Assembly: GCA_035041965.1 (NCBI GenBank)
Contig: JAPYMA010001235.1
Location: 28,331-92,330, forward strand
Direction: 5' to 3'
Length of the DNA: 64,000 nucleotides
Origin: Anisakis pegreffii
Taxonomy: Eukaryota > Nematoda > Chromadorea > Rhabditida > Anisakidae
Positions 40,101-54,925 of this stretch are shown in pieces (the first letter of the stretch is position 1; each line of letters starts with the position of its first letter). A model generated the notes under the pieces. The model did no database searches, had not been told where the DNA came from, and saw only the letters and a program-made list of their open reading frames with translations. Both the position numbers and the translations under genes were made by a program.

Positions 40101-43100
40101 TTATTCTGATAACTCTAAAATGTGAACTCCAAAATAAATTATGACGTAAATTAGACGATAACAAAAGCGTTGCTCCAGACAATGATCCATGAGGACGACT
40201 AATGCCATTCGGGAAGCAACACCACGAAGCACAAAAGATGGAATGATACAAAATTTGGAAGTAACTCGACAATGGAAATGCAAAAAAAAGCGCGCTGCAC
40301 TTTGTTTTGACTGCTCAAGGTAACTCAAGTAGAAGTAATTCATATGTTTTATTCAGATGGTCGTAAACGATGGAAGAAGAAACATGCAACGCTTACTTGT
40401 TCGATGAAATCGCACTGGTATTTGATGTCATATTTGATGCGGTTGTTGTACTTTTGATATTATTGGAGAGGGTGAAACCAGCTGAGGTGGTTGCCGGAGC
40501 GTTACTGCTCTTATCGGAGCACTGAGATGGTGGTATTAAACCAGCGGCCGCTTGGACAGCCAACACCGCTTCTGCATCTCGTTTCTTCTTACGTTCTAAA
40601 CAGACCGCAAACGCACAGCCAACCGCATGACTCAATCGTTCACCCTTAAAGAGTGCACTTGATAATGATGACGATCATAAGGTTGATAAGGTCTCATCAT
40701 GATAGATATGACGCAATTGTATGATATCGGAGACGTGAGTGGAATTTGTTACGTTCAGAATTCTAATATTACACTTAACATATGATAGCTGTCCAAGTAA
40801 TAATTAATTAATTATTACTTGGACATCGAGTGGTTGTTTCGTCAATCGCAGTGAGCGATCGGCGGAATATTTATTTTATTAGAGTAATAATTATTTATTG
40901 AATTGGTATTTGACTGCGTTCAATTATGCAAAGTATTCACGGCGACTAATTATTTACTCGGTTGTGTTCCGTTGGCCTGCTCGCTTAGGCAGTGGGGTGG
41001 CGTAAATTGAGGCTAAAACAATGGCACGGAAACGCGAGCATTGTGCCCAGCAACGTTATAAACGTTTGATAGCCTGGCCAATCCATGTAATCCAGGTAAT
41101 ATGATAGCTGTATGAGTGAATGACATCAAATGGAATGTACCCGTAATACGTGCCAGAATAATGGTTGCATGAACAAATAAGAAACGAATGAAGAGCGTAC
41201 CGATTCTTTGGTAGCATGGAAGCCATGACACATCCAACGTCGCGACGTACCATCTCGACAAATATACGCAAAACCTTTGTCGTGATTTCGATCGGGTGCA
41301 CAGAATGAAACCTTTTCGATGGTTTGATCGACGATCAGTCCTCGATTGTTCTCTTGATCAACCACTCTTAGACCATCACCGGATACGTACAAAATCGCTT
41401 TTAGAGGATGTCGTCGTTGGGTCTATAAACTTTACGATTCAGTCCCTCAATCTAAGGCTGCCAAATCATTTTATAACCATCTCAGTTCTAAGCATTTAAA
41501 CTTTACTCAGCAACAAATCACTACAAATTTACTGATTACATGCAATAAAAATGCAACGAATTCATTCAGATGTTATAGAATAAAATCCACGAGATCATGC
41601 ATTCAATTGCATCAATAAGCGAACAACAACAACTTCAGTAAAATAATTCATTCAATTAAGATTCGTTATATGGTTAGTTGATCGTCGCACTCAGAAGATT
41701 CGGAACAAGACATGGCTTCTTCACTCAATAACTATCCTTACTGAATAAACAAGGAAAAGAAATCGAAAATTGAATTGAACTTGAAATTGAATACCCGTAA
41801 TAGTTTTAAAGCACCCTCACACACTTGCATACCACGTGACTCGAACACCTCAACACCACCGAGATACTAAAACATTGCATGTTGATTTCAACGACAATTA
41901 AAGTATCAATGAAACTGAATGCCCGAAGATGTGTGTTTTTAAATTCCATTTAATTCTATTCATTTAACATTCATGAATGCTTCAATGATGCATATTTTAA
42001 ACTGAATTAATTGATTCAATTAGACACTAATTTAATTGCATATTAATTGGATATCTAGTAATGATTGTGGATTATTTCACTAATTGTATATTGGATATTG
42101 ATGCTATTTATATTTATAAATTGAATTTATGAATACACTGAATTTATTTATAAATATAAATTGATGCTATTTATAAATTGAATTAATCAGGTTTTTTAAA
42201 CACATTGACTGCATAGTTGCTACGTGCACTAGACGTTTATTTTTTAGCATTACTTTTATCGATCCAAACAACTCAAAAAAATGCAATGAGGTGGGAAGAA
42301 ATTTGACGATAAGACGGACTTATAATGATAATATAAACTGATAATGATAATCCGAATTGATAAGATAATACCTTCACATTGAAACTGCATGTGCCCTCAC
42401 GAACAGCCGTCTCGTCGGGTTGCCATAGGTCAGCTTTACCACTTGAAGTGCTACTGATTGCGCCGGTTTGGGGACGTGAATTCGAGGATGCATTGTTGGA
42501 GGAGGATGCGCCTGGCTGTGAGGAGGCATTATTGGTCGCTGAGGACGGTTGCGCACCAGGTGATTGTGAATTACGGAGATTGTTGTGATCTCGAGAGGAT
42601 CGTCGTCGAAACGACTCACGAAACGATCGACGTATTCGATCCATTCCTCGATGAACTAAGCTCCTGAAAATTCCACCTTATTTTTTTCCGATACAAACTG
42701 ACTTATAACTTCAACTGAAAGTTACTAAGTTGTTTGACAAAAGCACTAAACTTAGTGTGCAGATGGAAGAAGACGCGAAGAAGGAACAGTTGACAAGTGA
42801 AGGCAAATAACAACAACAAAATGCTCGCTTCAGTTTATTCTCAAGAGAGCTGAATAGCCAAATATATCCCTATATTGCTGGTATTTAAGAAGGACGATAA
42901 ATCAGCTACACACATACACACACACATTAAGTGATCTCTTAAATATATTATCCACGAAACGAGTGCACATAAAAATGAAACTTCTTGGCAAATTTCGTAT
43001 CGCAATAAAACAGAGAACAGTTTAAGAACAGGGAAAATATAGTGGATAATTTTGTTGTGTAGCGTTCAAATACGAATTTGAAAACTTGCTGACACAAGAA

Positions 43101-46100
43101 TCAAGAAAACAAAAGAAACAAATATCTATTCTGATTGAGAATTAATAGAAGGATGCGGAATGACTGAATAGTAAATTTTTTAATAGTAAAATTTCTTTGA
43201 ATAGTAAATTTCAAATAGTAATTTTGGTTGAATAGTAAATTTTTTCACTGAACAACGTTGAAATTAAGCTGAACAACTGAATTTTTCAAACGAAAGCGAA
43301 TCTCAAATAACATATTTTGCATCGCTTTCATTGTTAGCATAAACTCATCAGCTGTGATGTTTCACTGAATACCTGCGTGTGAGTAAATACGTCGAAGGAC
43401 ACATACCTCCCACTGTCTACATGAAAAGGAACTGCGCTATTTGATAAAAAACAAATATTTCAAAAAAAGCAGAAGGATACGGTTGATAAAGCTATCCGCC
43501 TGTTTTATTAGATACAATCTAACAAATATCTAACATACACACAAAGAATCGATAAGCGAAACGAATATAAACGAATATGAGAATATAAAAGCCATCATCA
43601 TCTCATCATCACTCACCTACGATGTGTGTGTAAACGTCTTTCGTTCGCACATACCAAAAGCAAAATCCAAAATTAAAATCGAACGAATATCTTTCAATTT
43701 GATTTCTTTTCTACTCGATGCAAAACGAACAATAACGTTAATCATATGGTACTAGCCTATTATTAATCTCTACTGATTAGCGGTTACTTCATTATTTTGC
43801 TCATCACACATGAAAACCACTCGGTAGGTAGTCTAATAGCGATGGGTATGGTGACGAGATGGAATGTCGCTAACGATGGCAATCAAATGCTGTACGTTTA
43901 ATTGAATCATCGAATGTTGAGTGAATGAAATGAAGTCTTGAAAAAGTGTCAACGTCATTAGAGACGATGATGAAATGCTAAACTATACACTGAAATAATT
44001 TTATGAAAAAAATATAAATTGAGATTGAATTCAAGGAATTATCCTGATGGTAGCAGAACGTCTCGGTATAAAATGATGATCACCAATAAGAAACACTCGG
44101 AAATTAAGAAATGAATCCACAATACAAAAACACATCATCAGTCGATCTAACCGTAACAGTTTCCGTAGCGGATAACCAGCCACCGTCAACGACATACTCA
44201 AAAATGCACCCTAACTTCCTCTTTCAGAATCTTATTTTGTGCCCTATGCCATTCTCGAATAAATTTTCCTCGTTAAGTCTTCTCATATTGAATAATTAAT
44301 GTTCAGTTTGAATAGGATTCAAATTTTTTCAGCATTCGCTCACCAAATTTATTGCGTTCTATTCACGAATTGCATTATTGCAAAGAATGAGTGCACGACA
44401 TGTGTCAAAAGGTTATTCTCGATGTCAACACAGCTCTTCGAAATATCACTTAACATTACCAATTTCTTATTAGACTCTTGCAACTTCAGCATATTCAAAA
44501 AACATAAAACAACACTGCTTTTGCATCAGGCAAATAATTTCTCGAGATAATCAACCGAAATGTGAATGCACAATGTGAATGCATAACATTCGATTACAAG
44601 AACAATGCCTAAAAAGATCACACTAAACGAAATGTTATTCATCATTAAACTGAATTGATAAAATGTTTCGGAAGCAATCGCGATTGATAAATGCAAACAC
44701 AAACATATACAGTCATCCGTAAGTATGCGAAAGATGAGTTCATGAATCCGCTGAAGAAATGAATGAATCAATTGTTTCTGAGTCAAATGAATGCACGAAA
44801 ACGAATGAGTGCTGCTCTTCTATGGTACAAAAACACAAACGCTCAAGGCATACACCACATCAAGTGAACTATTAATGGTGATCCAATTTAAATTTGGTTG
44901 AATGTTTGGTCTGGTCTGGTTTGTTGTTGGTTGGCTAGCTGACTGACTGACTGACTGGTTGGCTGGTTGGCTAATCGGTTTCAGTCAACTGGCAATTGTT
45001 CGTTGAAAATGAAACTCGAACAATAACACTCGCTTCGTATTTCTCGCCTTCTCATCTATCTAATTGTACTCAAAGCTGACAGCAACAAAACAATCGATAT
45101 ACTCCTCGTATCCTTCAGTTTCACTTCTTCCAACAACTAGCACTGTTAACTTCCCGAATCAACACAGCAATTTATCATTATCAATCAATGTCTAACGTGT
45201 ACACATCCCATCTTAATGAAATTATCTCAGTCAGATATCACTTCAAAACAATGATCTTCTCCGGTCAATCCACAATTCAACGAATTATTCCTCAACCAAT
45301 TGATATTTTCTTTCACTTTTATCAATCGATGCTCTCTTATCAGTATATCATAAATTCCTAATTATTTCCTAGTAATCAGTAGTAATCAGTTGTTATTTTA
45401 TTCAGTTATTAGTGATCAGTTATTTGCTCAGACACTATGCAAAAAAGCTCTACGTTTACTTGAAATGATAGATATGAATGGAGTGAAGTAAAAAACATCA
45501 CGATGTTAACATCATCCATCAATGATAAATGCCAAGTGGTGTGGGATTGGATGGGAGTGGATTGTTGTCGATGAAATATCACATGATATCCGAACATAAC
45601 ATTTAGGAAGCAGCAAGTCTGACAGGATGAAATATGCATTGTGCATACAGCACAACATCGAACAAACTTAACATTCATTCTGAAAAGCACTATCCTCCAA
45701 TAGCAGGTTTATTGGAATATATTCGAACCCTTGTTTGAACCACGCTTATTTTAGACCTTCTCCTGAGCAGTTATTGGAACAACGGTAAAATACTCCACAT
45801 AACTTTGAGCTTATCACTAGATCGGTGCAAAAATCACACTGCAGAGGAAGGAAGATTTCCGAATGTTTGCTGAAAATCATTACTATCATAAGGAATACTC
45901 GAATAATTTATGATATTAACAAATAAGTATTCATGTACTCGTAATGTGGCATCATTATAAGTGCTGATTAAACCGTTTAAAGGAAGTGTCCACAGTTCAA
46001 CGAATCATCGCCTTATCAACTGATATCCCGTTGGATCTTTTATCAGTGGATGCGTTCGTATCAGTATATCACAAATTTATCATATTCTTATCGTATGTTC

Positions 46101-47328
46101 TCATCAAGCCACGTTTTCAGCACACTTATTCAACAACCATCCGATAATCTTCAATCAGCGTTTTTTGCATTTGTTCAGCAAACATTCAATAAAGTCACGT
46201 AAGAAGCGATTAATTTTCTATTCGAGTGAATAGCAATACAAAATTACTGAAATATCAATGAGCAACAAAAAGGTTTGCGTTCACTGAACAAATAAATCTG
46301 TTTGACAAAACTTCAAACGAGATAATGAAGAGATTATAAATGAATGCAATTCGTTTCATTCGATATGAAATTCGGATAAAAATTCAAATACAACTGAATA
46401 ATGAGCTTCATAGCAAAAACGAGTCGTTAAAGTACGTACAAATCGGTCATAACATTATGGCTAATGTTCGTCCATATGAGCAGCCATAATGTCATAATAA
46501 TTGGCAATCTATTGCATATTCGAATAAATGAATCAATACGATGGCTATATTAGGGATGTTCAAATGTGTGTAGTTGACGAGATATATGCGTACGGATATA
46601 CACCATCATGCTGATAGGATAAGATTTCATGAGGCAGCAAAGAGATGACTGGATCAATGCGGGTTATTCGAAGCAAATCGAATTCTTCGCTGAATAACGA
46701 TGATCAGACACAACAACTTACCCTTATCTACCGTTAGATATCCATGTTTTACTATAAATCATGCAATTAATCCCACTAATTTATATCCGTATATGTGCAT
46801 CAATTATATGATATATGTGTATCATTATGAAAAGTGGTGACAGATTGTATCATGCTGATTGTGACGATTATGATTATTATGGCGGTGATCATGTAATCAA
46901 ATTGATTATCAATTTTGCTGTTTGCGTTGACGAAATTAATATGAAACATATCAGTTGAAGGTATTAAACTCAACCAGAGTTTAATACCGCATTATAAGTT
47001 TGCAATATTCTTGATTATTAGTTCCAAACCGCAAAAAATAGCACATGAAGATTTCACTGGATTGAGGAAGGGTATCCGATTTATAAGTGATCACATAAGC
47101 GTCATGCAGCTGAAAGAGAACAAGTAAAAGAGTAATGTACCGTTTGGTCGTATTCGATGTGGATGTATCTGGGATGTTGCCCGCATCTCGGGCCAATTCG
47201 ATCTCGAGATCTTCGATCTGAGACGAATCTCGTCTTCGTGTCAACTCTTCACTTTTACGCTTCTTACGTCTCGAGATACGTTCCCATCCACGTTTCAGCA
47301 TTGATCCGTGATCTCTTCCACTCGCCAT
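37195..47328 (-). CDS. numb: Numb, PTB-domain cell-fate and endocytic adaptor
   Basis: Numb is a membrane-associated adaptor that antagonises Notch and sorts endocytic cargo. The long form has exons 47141-47328, 42372-42663, 41795-41866, 41201-41422, 40397-40644, 39861-40059, 39688-39786, 39177-39349, 38866-39085, 38541-38832, 37910-38139, 37564-37627 and 37195-37439: 847 residues, every junction in phase. A shorter form could start at 42644 ([15 protein letters not shown]) with 778 residues. The PTB domain runs from KADLWQPDE through [20 protein letters not shown] and [15 protein letters not shown] to [20 protein letters not shown]. Further Numb hallmarks are [26 protein letters not shown] and a C-terminal NPF, which binds EH-domain endocytic proteins. 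A Pro-rich stretch ([12 protein letters not shown]) may bind SH3 domains. The closest relative is worm num-1. A mobile element sits in the intron at 40645-41200. Confidence 0.95.
40793..41098 (+). mobile_element. MITE-like element, copy 4
   Basis: A family member of 306 bp inside a Numb intron. It is flanked by ATATGATAGCTGT on both sides (40780-40792 and 41099-41111), a 13-nt direct repeat. The left end is itself palindromic (CCAAGTAATAATTAA then TTAATTATTACTTGG). The core matches the other copies. Confidence 0.88.
42664..47140 (-). other. First intron of the long Numb transcript
   Basis: 4.5 kb with no exon recognised. It contains a short (CA)n tract near 42906-42928 and a (GACT)n tract at about 44939-44956. 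As the region upstream of the shorter Numb start, it may hold an alternative promoter; no site could be named. Confidence 0.5.
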
Positions 47329-50300
47329 TTTGCACTCTCTTCGTTGGTATTCTTCTCGTCAAAACCTGAAAACTTCATCTGATTTTATCACTCCACTCTA
47401 TTTTATAACCAATTTGAGCCTCTCGAATGCAATCGTTCTGGAACAGCTGATCGTTTCTACATATCTCTAGCGATTTCGATCATTTCTCAAATAATACACA
47501 TCATAATTATCTATTATCAATTAATCCAACTCATCCATTAATGAACCAATTAATCGAGAACATAATCGTTGAATTCTCAGCATTTTAGCGCTTATTTTGT
47601 TATGAATACGAAATTGAACTATACTATCTGAACACTTAATCAGAAAATCGATGAGATAATTATCAATGAAGAAATTTCTTGAAGTAATAATGACAAAGTG
47701 TGGATGTATGTACGTATGTATGGCACAGTTGAATAACATTTCTAAAAGAAAACGGTGGAGACAAATCACATTAAAACCGGTTTTCAAGCGAGTGGAATAC
47801 GCAAAGTAGCAAAAAAAATCAAAGTTGAAAAGAACTGAAACACAGTTAAAAACGCATCGGAATATATTCACTTATCTATTCATATCGTCGTGTAAACCAC
47901 TTGACAGTTGACTGAACTGAATTCGCTATGAACGAAAAATATTTTTTTCAAAAAACTTCGAATTCATATATCGCTCAAAAATTGATCACCTATTATCATC
48001 CGAAAAACTTTTCGATCAAGGAATGAAGATTTTCATGAATGAGAGGATGGCTGGATATAGTAGTGGATGTGGATAACTGAGATTCGCAGAGCGTAATAAT
48101 ACTCGATTACTCGTCCTGTGGACGTACGACTCTTCATTCGAGCAGCCAGCGTGCTAAGCAATCCAATTGAAATGTAAGCAGAATAATATAGATAATTGTT
48201 TACTTATACTCTTTTTGCGAGTAATCAATTTGTATAATGTAGGTGAGTGTACTTAAATATTATTTGATGATGAACATATTCGTAGATAACCACTGTTCTG
48301 AATAAATCTCTCTCTGTGTACGAAATTTCTTTTTGTTGATTAAACGTTAACCGTCTCCTAAAAAGTATCGAAAATCGACTTAAACCAATGTTGGATATTA
48401 TATATGCCTCGAGCTTGAGTAGTATAAGTAATATCATAGGTCTGCGACGAGGTGTTCGCCCAAGCGTAAGTCTAAGCTCAGCTTAATCCAGTCCAAAATT
48501 TCAAGTTTTCGACGCTATTATGCCAGATTCCGAAGCCTAGATATGCCAACCAAACAGTTTAATGAGGATCACATTACTATGTTTTCTTCATTTTTTACGA
48601 CAAAAACAGTTGCTTTACCACTCATTCAATCAATTTCTCATTTAAAAAATGCAAATATATGAGCAGATTTAATACAATTCTATTGAACTGTCGAATTTTC
48701 GCTTAGTTTTGTCGCCCATTTGTCATCAAATCTCTATGTATTACAGTGTTCGAAATGCATTGGCTAAAAACCTACAAAACTGTATAATGACTGCTTTTGT
48801 TTGGATCAATACACATAAGGTACATATAATGAAGGTATATATTCATTCACATGCGTCATGAAAGGATCTTAATCATAGTAAAGATTATTTCGAAATAAAA
48901 CAACAACAAAAAAACCATGAAAACGATATGATTTCATGATTGGGATGATTGACGGCCTTTCCAAAGAATTTAATCGCATTCCTTTCCACATCATATCAAG
49001 GTGCCTATTTACATATACACATTCATATTTGGTTGCTTAGAGACGATTTCAGGAAGGTGAACATATATAAATATAGGATAGTAAACGAATGTGAGTCTGT
49101 AGAATAAGGCGCTCTTGAAATCCACGATAAGATTCATTAGCGCTGAGAATAACGGATTGAATTCCATCAAAAGCTTGCTTCATTAACTCGGATTGTGAAA
49201 GGATTTGAAGTCGATGGAAACTAAGATTTATTAGGATAACGAATAAGATTTATTGAGTTGTACAGTAATAAGAGTTGAGGTAAGTGCTTGAGTTTGAAAA
49301 ATATCGATATATAAAATTATTCAATCATAATGAGAGATCTAAATGATATATTAATCAGATAATTATTGATCAGAATTGAATGAAATGAAGACGGAGAGCA
49401 GTGGAGAATGAACGAATGATAGGTGGTATACGATGAATTGGATGTGATGACCTTGAATAATAAACGAACGAATGAAATGATGAGATAACGTTTCGCTGAA
49501 TTCGTTGTGCAATTGTTTGTGGTTTATTTTATTGAAGTAATCTATGCATTGCGGATTAGGATAATATATGTCATTTTAGTGCATCTAAATTTTTATTGGA
49601 AGACTCATTGAAGACGAACACTTCAAAAGTGAAGTGCTTAATGAAATGAACCTCACTTCTAATTTAATTGTTAACAGTACTACTAATAATAATATCAAAG
49701 ATATCAGCAAAATAATGATAACATCAGCAACAGTAATAATAATAATAATAATAACATTAATAATGATTATAGTAATAATAATCATAATAGCAACTATAAC
49801 AACAAAGTCACTATTGTTTAACCGATGAAAATCCAGAAGAAGATTCGTTAAAACAGTTGAGAGAATATTGTCAATAACGCCTTGGTATGAACTAACGAAA
49901 CGCAAGAATTTCACAATGAAAGTTTTATTTGCTTATCGCTTTGGTTCATTCGTATACACCTTCGATCGAACGATATTCCGATGTTTGTGTTCGGATCACA
50001 AATATTTTATTCGACATTAAATAAAATCGTTATTCCTCGCAACGAAACTCTTCAAAAAAACGACACAAAACTGATTTGCGAAACAGTTTGCATCGGAAAA
50101 CTAATGAATAATGAATTGTTATCGATACACAAATAGCAGCAATTCACAACTGCTAACAATTGTCAATGAGGAATCTGGATGAAAATTCAAAAAAAGCAGA
50201 ATTTTTTCAAAAAATTAGCAACTGCAAAGACTTTTGCAATTCCTGACGCATTTTTTTTGTTGAGTGTTTCCGAAGTATACAACGAGAATATTGAAATGAA

Positions 50301-52992
50301 ATGAAGTAATGATCATCATGCAACCAATGATCATCGTAAGACAATACTATACTAAAGCATAGTGTGCTAAAGCATTCATTATTTAAAGTATTGCTGAAAG
50401 CAAACTGATAGTGGGATCAATAAAAAGAGTTGAATTGATAAGAGTGTTGAGACTATGATTTATCGATGGATGCAGACATTCATTTTACGACGCTGTGTCA
50501 TTCATTAACTCAAAAGAGATGTCATTCATCTAGAAATTTGCTTCAGTGCAATGTTTCTCTTATCAACGCAATCAACTCTTCGCAATCGAATTTATTCATA
50601 AACTAATCAAATTGGGGCACTGATCACTGCAGGAAGTGACGGTGATATGACTGCGATGTTGATAACACTAGATAACGAAAAACTGATTACCAAAACGAGA
50701 AGTACAATTCAATTTCGCAATGAAATTTTGCAATTTTGTATTCCATATCACTTGTGATTGAAGCGTTTCAATGAGTAACAAAAGAGTTCTGAATTTGAAT
50801 AATAGTCATCACTGAATATATTTGTCTCATCATTACGCATAATTCACATTATATCAATTCATTTTTATTACCCAATAGGTAATAAATAACACCAATTCGG
50901 CATCTCATTAGTTATCACATTAAATTATTCACGATATGACGAAAGGTCAACTTGAATCTACTAATTTGAATCACTCTGAATTTGACGCCAGATTATCTGC
51001 GAATGATATCGATAGCGTTTCGGTTATTACACCTTCTATGCACACCTACAATACTCTATTTAGTCTTCAATCAAAGCTTCAGTTTTAGCTTAAGCTCAGC
51101 TTTGGGCTCAGGTTGATGATTCGTAAGAAATAGTCGGTGAAGATCGCCGAGGTAGTGTTAATAACGGCTTTGATACGGTGCAAACGAGTTCAGTGTTAAA
51201 CAATTACACTGCTATTGTGAACGCTTAACAAGCAAACAATGAAATATGATAGTTGTGAAGTGGTTTAGAATTAGAAAAAAATGACATTATGAAATTTTAA
51301 AGTCAACTTTTGTCAATGTGAAAAAAAAGTGTTCACAGAGTGTCACCATGTCGAGATTACCTGTTCTCTCGTCAAGCAAATAATCGCGACTGATTATCTT
51401 CTGTAATCACTCATCAGTATCAGTTGACACTGTAGACTATCCTCATGTCTAGCGATAAGCCATCAAGATTTATCAACAACGTATCTTACTGATATCACCA
51501 TCGTATTCTTTTCCAGTCCTCTTTCGTTCACTCTCATTCTTTTCGCACACTTTTGAAAATATTTCTCATTCTTTGCTCTTGATATGTCGTGATTGCTCTC
51601 GTCCTTTACCACATATTTTATACTGACTATGAGACAGATGAGTGTTTTCATGTTGTACTGAGCATCTGGGAAGTGAAATCAAAACTTGATAAAAATAACT
51701 GACAGATGTTATTGAATCGAATACAATTGTTCGATAGCAGATCAACTGAATATCACGAAATTCTACGAAGCACTCGATGTGAATATAAAAAATCTGGATA
51801 TCGAATGCCTGTTAAATTGATTAATCAGTGTAAAACATGACTGTTTATATACAGAACATAACTTTTTCTGCTATTTTTTGTTTGCATTCGCAAAGTTTTT
51901 GATTCAATCGTATGAAATTTTGAAAATTGACATATGACTGATGAGATGATGTCGTACAGATCAGCATAAAAGTTCACTTTGAATGAAATCAGGAACATTG
52001 AAAACATGAGAATTAATCCACTTCTTCAAATAAGCAATAAAAATAACTCGTGGCTTGATGAATAATCAACAGTAATAGGAATAGATTGAAGCAATATCAA
52101 TCTTCAATCGATATTAGGTAATAAAGTCAATATTGAGTTCACAAACGTTTAGAAGATTGATTTATGCTTACAGAATAGCTTGCTCATCCAGATAATCAGG
52201 AGAGCAGATTATCGATAGATATACCAGATCAGGCGAGGTCGCATTTGTTCACGAATGAGAATATCTCTACTAACGTAGATCATTTATCCTTCAAAAAATG
52301 TCTTATAATCCTTTAATTTCGAGAAGGATTAGCTGCTCTCTGTATGGATAATGTATGCTATAGCTAACTGGAAATGTAATATCAAAATGTGAAAAGAGCA
52401 ATGGAAAGAAGGAATAATATTGACCAGATTATACTGAATTTGGGAATTCAATTACTTTGATGGATGCTTCAGAATGTATTTATATACAATGGATAAAAAC
52501 AAATATTTCACATCTGTTCAAATATTATTGCTATTATCACTCCGTTTGTTGTTATGCTATTATCACACTTTTTACTATTTTTATTAACTCTTTTTACTAT
52601 TTGCTATTGTTTCACAAAAAATATTTAACGTGTCTATTATTACTGTATATTCTCACTGTTACATTATCACGCTCGCATTAATCCTCTTAGCACTATCATT
52701 CATTATCAATAATTGATTAATAAAAAATTTCAATTTATTTATAAATCATTATCAATAATTGATCAATTTATACAGCTGATCATAACGCTCTCGTTCATCA
52801 AAAAATCAATGAATCAATAATTCACTAGCATATGATACCACAGAGATGTGATGTTTATATCTATCGCAGATAATCTGTGAAAGGTATCGAACGTGGATGC
52901 ATTCACTGAAATGAAACGATCAAATATTACTTCACTATTACTTCATGACTAATGATCGATTCAACACAATAATCATAACTGGATACTGCTCG

Positions 52993-53120
52993 GATTACCT
53001 GGATTAGCCAGGATATCAAACGTTTGTAACGTTGCTGCTGGCCACAATGCACTTCCCTCTTCGCATTATTCAAGCAATCCTTAATTAACACCACCCCAGA
53101 TGTTAGCTAGACAAACAAGC
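52993..53120 (-). mobile_element. Partial MITE-like element, copy 5
   Basis: An inverted and truncated family member: GATTACCTGGATTAGCCAGG, then ATCAAACGTTTGTAACGTT and GGCCACAATGC, followed by a more diverged piece with CACCACCCCAGATGTTAGC. It matches the right half of the full element in reverse complement. Confidence 0.7.
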
Positions 53121-54650
53121 CAGCTAAAATAACCGCTCATTAATGCAGTAATTAATCAGTCGCCTTTGCTTAATTAAACCCAGTAAAATAGGCGAATACG
53201 AATCCAATAATTAAAGTGCTACTCTGAAAAACCTTTTCCCGATCGTTCAAACACTCACTATCAGTATCCAAATAACAAATACGATTAATTAGTGACAAAC
53301 ATGAGGAAAATGAAGAAATTATAGATAGAATCAAATGCACAAATTTATCACATAGCATAACTCATGAATTATTTAACTAAAGGATATTGTAAACGCTCAA
53401 TAACAAGTGTCACTGAATGAAAAGTTTGCAGTCGTGAATCGAATCACTTCAAGCAATCTTTCAAGAAATAAATTTTCATATGCGGCCGTGAATGAATACA
53501 GCAACAGATGTGACGAACAGAACTCAGCTGTGTTCAATGATTCGATAAAAATAGAATTAACAATCACAATGAAGCTAATAATAATGATCACACTGACAAT
53601 ACTGAGAATGACATTAATCATGGTAGTAATAACCAGTTTTTAGAATCACAATCGATGAATAATAACAGCATTTTGTTGATGGTGGTGTTGCTTCGACGGC
53701 TATAAACGCAATAACATTTATTTGAATTTTATTTTTCGAATAAAACATTTCAGTCTGCTTCCATTCCACTATTCAGACTATATCATACAATACCCTTTCA
53801 TATGATTTAGCTATTCGTTGCTTTTGCACACACACACACAAACACAAAATTTTTCCCATTCATTCACACAGCACACCGCTTTACATTCGTTCAGTTATTC
53901 TTTATTCGCACACATATTTTTAGTTTAAGCGAAACTGATATCATAGCATGCGACTGCCTACACAGAGTCGACCGAAACCATGAAGAATGCTCACTATCAG
54001 TGATGAAAACAGATCATCGCTTTGAAATTTTTTTCGGAGACAATTTCTATTGATCATACTGTTAACATAAGGTGATGATATCATATGATGAGGTCACATT
54101 AACATAAAATATGAATTTTATCATACTTTATAACTGACTGTAGGTGATCATAACATTCGTACATATGTGATTCTTTATAAATATTATTATCACCACATTC
54201 GACGAGTCACTTTAGCCATGCAGTTGAACTCAACATAAAGCAATTGAAAAAGAGTATGAATATAAGCCAGAAGCATGCTGGTTCGTAAGAATTTTCAAGT
54301 GCTATTCAAGAATTTCCCATTGAAAGATATACCATTTCAATGGCTTCATATAATAGCATTTACTTTTATTGTGCTATTGTCTGATAAAAACTTCTCGCAT
54401 TTTGCACACTTCTTCAGCAATTTTTCTTTCTTTTCATCATTAAACATTGATCATTCGTCAGTTATCGTCTATTTAAACGAATTCTTTAAACTATTCTTCC
54501 ACCATTCAAAAGATTTTCAGGTACTGCAGTGGATGAAAATGCAATAAATTAATCATTAGTCGAGCAATTCATTGATCAAAATTGCACCTGGGCACAATGT
54601 AATCAACCGGTGAAATTTGGTGGAATTCCAAATGATAGAATTTTAAAAAA

Positions 54651-54925
54651 GTAATTTGGATAATGGTTGTTTCGTCAATCTCACTGAGCAATCGGCGGGA
54701 TATTTATTTTATTAGAGTAATGATTATTTATTGAATTGGTATTTGACTGCGTTTGATTATGCAAAGTATTCACGGCAACTAATTATTTACTCGGTTGTGT
54801 TCGGTTGGCCTGCTCGCCTAGCTAGCGAGGTGGCGTGAGTTGAAGCTGGGACAGTGCGCACGGAAATGCGAGCATTGTGGCCAGCAACCTTGTAAACGTT
54901 TGATAGCCTAGCCAATCCAGGTAAT
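54651..54925 (+). mobile_element. MITE-like element, copy 6
   Basis: Core strings as in the other copies (CGGCGGGATATTTATTTTATT, shortened here to its shared part; GGCCTGCTCGCCTAGCTAGC; AAACGTTTGATAGCCTAGCC). GTAATTTGG occurs at 54651-54659 and again just after the right end (54921-54929), a possible 9-nt target duplication. Confidence 0.75.

Noticed and set aside
42379..42667. Two plus-strand ORFs of 69 codons
   Set aside because: Both are antisense shadows of the first Numb exon.
45409..45690. 93-codon minus-strand ORF in Numb intron 1
   Set aside because: Ordinary AT-rich composition, no acceptor/donor pair in a usable phase, no recognisable motif.
49585..49914. 109-codon hydrophobic ORF
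   Set aside because: It comes from an (AAT)n tract, which translates to Ile/Val runs in any AT-rich repeat; no signal or motif.
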